This document shows, piece by piece, positions 61,332 to 64,000 of a stretch of 64,000 nt of DNA. Source of the DNA: Arenibacter sp040216555 (GTDB lineage: Bacteria > Bacteroidota > Bacteroidia > Flavobacteriales > Flavobacteriaceae). The stretch is taken from assembly GCA_040216555.1 (NCBI GenBank), contig JAVJOW010000002.1, forward strand, positions 1-64,000. Reading direction: 5' to 3'. The position numbers were made by a program, and so were the translations under genes. The notes below the pieces were generated by a model. It ran no database searches. It was not told where the DNA came from and saw only the letters and a list, made by a program, of their open reading frames with translations. Within the stretch, counting starts at the first letter, position 1, and every line of letters starts with the position of its first letter.

Positions 61332-61952
61332 ATGAACTCACCTGATAAAAACAATCCCTTTCCTTTAGAGAATTACGTTCGACTCTGCTTTTTAAAGAAT
61401 ATTATAAAGAACCCCAATATCCTTGTTGGCGATTACACCTATTATGATGATTTTGAGGATGTGGCCAATTTTGAAAAAAATGTGAAATATCATTTCGACT
61501 TTGTAGGAGACAAGCTCATTATTGGAAAATTCTGTATGATTGCCTCCAATGTGACCTTTATTATGAATGGGGCCAATCATTTAAGCAGCTCCATTTCCTC
61601 CTATCCCTTCGCCATTTTTGGCAAGGATTGGAGCCGCGCCATGGACGGAAAAAGCTATCCTAACAAAGGCAATACGGCAATAGGCAATGATGTTTGGATC
61701 GGCTATAATACAACGATAATGCCGGGATTAACCATTGGCGATGGCGCTATAATTGCCAGTAATTCAACGGTAACCAAAGACGTTGAACCTTATAGTGTGG
61801 TAGGCGGAAATCCAGCCCAGTTGATCCGAAAGCGCTTTTCCGAAGCGGATATTTCCAAATTATTGGAACTGCAATGGTGGGATTGGCCCATTGAAAAAAT
61901 AACGGCCAATGTCCAAAACCTCACAGGTACCAAAATTGGCGATCTATTGTGA
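61332..61952 (+). CDS. Vat/CatB-like xenobiotic acetyltransferase (left-handed beta helix)
   Basis: The 206-residue protein resembles the streptogramin A acetyltransferases (Vat) over its full length: KNPNILVGDYTYYDD, IGKFCMIASNVTFIMNGANH with the catalytic His83, TAIGNDVWIGYNTTIMPGLTIGDGA (hexapeptide repeats; quoted in parts), and the tail LLELQWWDWPIEKI. Trimeric Vat enzymes acetylate the drug hydroxyl using acetyl-CoA. An upstream ATG at 61251 would add 27 hydrophobic residues not found in Vat, so 61332 is used. Chromosomal Vat-like genes in environmental bacteria may act on other acceptors, so resistance is possible but unproven. It is convergent with the TolC gene. Confidence 0.88.
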   Translation: MNSPDKNNPFPLENYVRLCFLKNIIKNPNILVGDYTYYDDFEDVANFEKNVKYHFDFVGDKLIIGKFCMIASNVTFIMNGANHLSSSISSYPFAIFGKDWSRAMDGKSYPNKGNTAIGNDVWIGYNTTIMPGLTIGDGAIIASNSTVTKDVEPYSVVGGNPAQLIRKRFSEADISKLLELQWWDWPIEKITANVQNLTGTKIGDLL

Positions 61953-62105
61953 AGACAGTGCAAGAGGCCCCTTTCCAGATAAAACGAACCCACTTACTTT
62001 CCATTTTTCAAAACCCAATGTGATGCATTTGGGAATATACAGTATTGGAATCATCCCGTATCCGGTATCCAATAACCTTATTTTTGGGCCTCGACCAAAA
62101 TATCC

Positions 62106-63512
62106 CTACATTTTTTCAGGATTAACAGCCAAACTATTGAACAACTTGGCTTTTGCCGAATAATACTTATTTCTAACCTCATTCTGTTTGAGCTCTGCAT
62201 CTATGAGTTTGCTTTCTCTGGTATTAACCAAGAACAAGGAACTTTCCCCAAAACTAAATTTTCGTTCCTCAGCAGTGAGGAGTATATTATAATTGCCAAC
62301 AATGTCATTTATAAGCATATTTTGCTTTTCAAAAGATTCCAGTTCCTTAAAAATGGCGACAATCTTGTTCTTGATCTGTATTTGGGCATTGTCCAATTCA
62401 AACTTGGCATCCTCCAACTTGATCTTCGCCAATTTTAAATCACCACGTTCCTTCCTTAAGAACAACGGCAAATTTAAAGACAAACCGCCTTTATAGTCCT
62501 GAGGTTCAAAAGCATTTATAGCAACAGGTTCTGTTGTTAAAAAGTTGTATTCCAGATCTATCTTGGGCAATAACTTGTTTGCTTTAAGTCGCTTTTCAAC
62601 AGTGAGCCCGTCAATTTTGTAGCCCAGAGATTTTAACTTGGGATGATTTTCCAAATTAAAACTGTCCAAAGGTTTCCCAAGTATTTCCAAGGTGGCATCT
62701 ATATCTTCCTCTAAATTGACATCCGGTATTACATTTGGATTTAATTCCACCGGAAGGTTGTCTCCCAACCATAGAAAATTGGACAATTCCAAGGAGCTTT
62801 TTACGAAACGTATTTTGGCCTGTTCCAGATTCAAGGCACGGTCCTGAACCGCAATTTTTGCCTCTACGGTATCTATGGCGGCTATCTCACCTGCCAATGC
62901 GGTGGTTAGGACACCCTCAAAGCGCATTTGTGCGCTTGAAAAGAAGTTGTTCAAAATTTGACTGTCCTGATAAGCCTGCAACCATTGGAAGTAAGCAAGT
63001 GATGCCTCGAACAGTATTTGATTGACCTGCAGATCCCTATCGGCCTTAGTCTGTTCCCTTAACAATTTGGCCTGTTTTAAAGTGGCCATGCGTTCATTGA
63101 TCCAAAAACCTTGGCCAACGGACATGGACACGCCGGCACTATATAAACCATCCTCCGGGACATTTTGCGATGGATTTAAATAATCCCCATCATTCTGTTC
63201 AAAATTACCCTTCAATTCCAGGCCATACCAGGTAGGTATCTTAAAGGCCGCATTAAGTCGATCATAATACTCCGTTCCCTTGAATTCCTTTCGATCGTAA
63301 TCCACTTCAATTTTAGGGTCGAAGCCCCCTCTTGAACGCATTAGGTTAGCCTGCCCCATATCAATCTTGAGCTCGGCCTGTTTGGCAATAGGATGGTATT
63401 TTTTAACATAGCCCAGATATTCCTTAAAATTTAGGATAAGCTTATCCTGTTCTTGGGCACTTACCCCCAAGAAAAGTATAAAGAATAGACAGCACAAATA
63501 CTTTTGCATCAT
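62106..63512 (-). CDS. TolC-family outer-membrane efflux protein
   Basis: The 468-residue protein has a signal peptide (LFFILFLGVSAQ, cleaved near residue 19) and two TolC-type repeats rich in long coiled-coil helices (about 150-260 and 360-455). The equatorial and barrel segments include AAFKIPTWYGLELKGNF and SLNLPLFLRKERGDL. It should form a trimeric outer-membrane duct for a tripartite exporter. It overlaps the upstream HlyD-type gene by 4 nt (ATGA), so the two are coupled. The inner-membrane pump is not in the window. An alternative start at 63581 is inside the upstream gene and gives no signal peptide. Confidence 0.92.
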   Translation of the reverse strand: MMQKYLCCLFFILFLGVSAQEQDKLILNFKEYLGYVKKYHPIAKQAELKIDMGQANLMRSRGGFDPKIEVDYDRKEFKGTEYYDRLNAAFKIPTWYGLELKGNFEQNDGDYLNPSQNVPEDGLYSAGVSMSVGQGFWINERMATLKQAKLLREQTKADRDLQVNQILFEASLAYFQWLQAYQDSQILNNFFSSAQMRFEGVLTTALAGEIAAIDTVEAKIAVQDRALNLEQAKIRFVKSSLELSNFLWLGDNLPVELNPNVIPDVNLEEDIDATLEILGKPLDSFNLENHPKLKSLGYKIDGLTVEKRLKANKLLPKIDLEYNFLTTEPVAINAFEPQDYKGGLSLNLPLFLRKERGDLKLAKIKLEDAKFELDNAQIQIKNKIVAIFKELESFEKQNMLINDIVGNYNILLTAEERKFSFGESSLFLVNTRESKLIDAELKQNEVRNKYYSAKAKLFNSLAVNPEKM

Positions 63513-64000
63513 TTTTCGGCTTTTGCGGTAGATTTTGTGGGTTGGTAATAATTGGGCGGAAAGCCATTGACTTGTCGCCAAAGTTCAAACCAAATGGGCA
63601 CATCTTCCAATAGGGCAAAAGTATTTGCGCCCGAACCAACCCTTATTTGGTTTGGCCAAGGTTCTTCCTCCGGATCCGGAGCCAACAACACCCGATATTT
63701 TCCATTTTCACTTATAAAGGTTTCAACAGCTATTACCTTTCCCCCATAGGTACCATAAGATATATTGGGCCAACCACTGAAAACTATGGCAGGCCAACCA
63801 TCGAATTGAATTCTTACCTTCTCCCCAATATGTATTAAAGGCAAATCCAATGGTTCCAAAAATGTTTCCACGGCCATATCATAATCAGCAGGCATGATTC
63901 CTACAAGACGATCTCCCTCCTTAAAAGTTTCCCCTATCCCCCCTTGCAAGGCCTTATTGATAAATCCGCTTTGAGGCGCACGTATGTAGTACATTTCGTT
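63509..64000 (-). CDS. HlyD-family membrane-fusion protein, 3' part (runs past window end)
   Basis: The last 163 codons are present; the N-terminal membrane anchor lies beyond the edge. The piece begins with a barrel-sandwich segment, IRAPQSGFINKALQ, then ETFKEGDRLVGIMPADYD and a beta-barrel domain (IGEKVRIQFDGWPA). This is the usual end of HlyD/EmrA-type adaptors that link an inner-membrane exporter to TolC. The C-terminal tail is basic (PTKSTAKAEK). It overlaps the TolC gene by 4 nt and is co-transcribed with it. The exporter type (ABC, MFS or RND) cannot be told from this part. Confidence 0.85.
   Translation of the reverse strand, partial: NEMYYIRAPQSGFINKALQGGIGETFKEGDRLVGIMPADYDMAVETFLEPLDLPLIHIGEKVRIQFDGWPAIVFSGWPNISYGTYGGKVIAVETFISENGKYRVLLAPDPEEEPWPNQIRVGSGANTFALLEDVPIWFELWRQVNGFPPNYYQPTKSTAKAEK

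Noticed and set aside
1..64000. CRISPR arrays, prophage genes, integrases, rRNA operons, tandem repeats
   Set aside because: None was found on reading the window; apart from the edge transposase fragment there is no mobile-element gene.

Overview
The window comes from an AT-rich chromosome of a member of the Bacteroidota, most probably a marine member of the Flavobacteriaceae. The gene content points there: a PorT-type protein of the type IX secretion and gliding machinery, an ExbB with two ExbD proteins, a DUF2723/GT117 membrane glycosyltransferase, the lipoproteins, and 2-oxoglutarate dehydrogenase E1/E2. The promoters agree: several genes carry the Bacteroidota -33 TTTG / -7 TAnnTTTG signature, with an exact 19-nt spacer before tRNA-Gln and rplM. 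Genus cannot be decided from the sequence alone.

Layout. 1-0.5 kb: the first 25 codons of an IS transposase-like gene, a 20/22 inverted repeat and tRNA-Gln. 0.8-11 kb: housekeeping genes (GT117 glycosyltransferase, cysteine-less thioredoxin, phosphoesterase, CutC, glycosylasparaginase, polA). 11.4-18.3 kb: a translation and growth block (rplM-rpsI, rpsB-tsf, M61 peptidase, pyrH-frr). 18.4-24.5 kb: RND exporter, asnS, rpoN and a PAP2-like protein. 24.5-31.6 kb: porT, the exbB/exbD cluster, tRNA-Ser, asparaginase, a TatD hydrolase, a retropepsin-like protease and odhB. 31.7-41.5 kb: odhA, small envelope proteins, galE, a sugar aminotransferase, waaA and a sugar MFS transporter. 41.6-47 kb: a planctomycete-type DUF1501 plus cytochrome/DUF1549/DUF1553 gene pair with nearby small membrane ORFs.

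48-62 kb is accessory and signalling DNA. It holds two paralogous giant regulators built as FlgO/TolB-like domain, TPR repeats and AraC-type DNA-binding domain, one with an extra N-terminal class III nucleotidyl cyclase domain. Between them lies a membrane-bound cyclase gene. Around them are an LRR lipoprotein, an oxidoreductase, an outer-membrane barrel, a DUF4386 membrane protein, a serine hydrolase, an amidohydrolase broken by one in-frame stop codon, an SDR enzyme and a Vat-like acetyltransferase. The window ends in a TolC/HlyD export operon.

The main new observation is a shared promoter element in this region. A 22-nt inverted repeat (half-site close to GTTCCGATT) lies exactly 21 nt upstream of a -7-like box before the oxidoreductase, the LRR lipoprotein, the outer-membrane protein, the serine hydrolase and, more weakly, the SDR gene. 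Five boxes with the same geometry within 12 kb, flanking the two AraC-type regulators, suggest an undescribed local regulon. Two boxes are strong, one is intermediate and two are weak.
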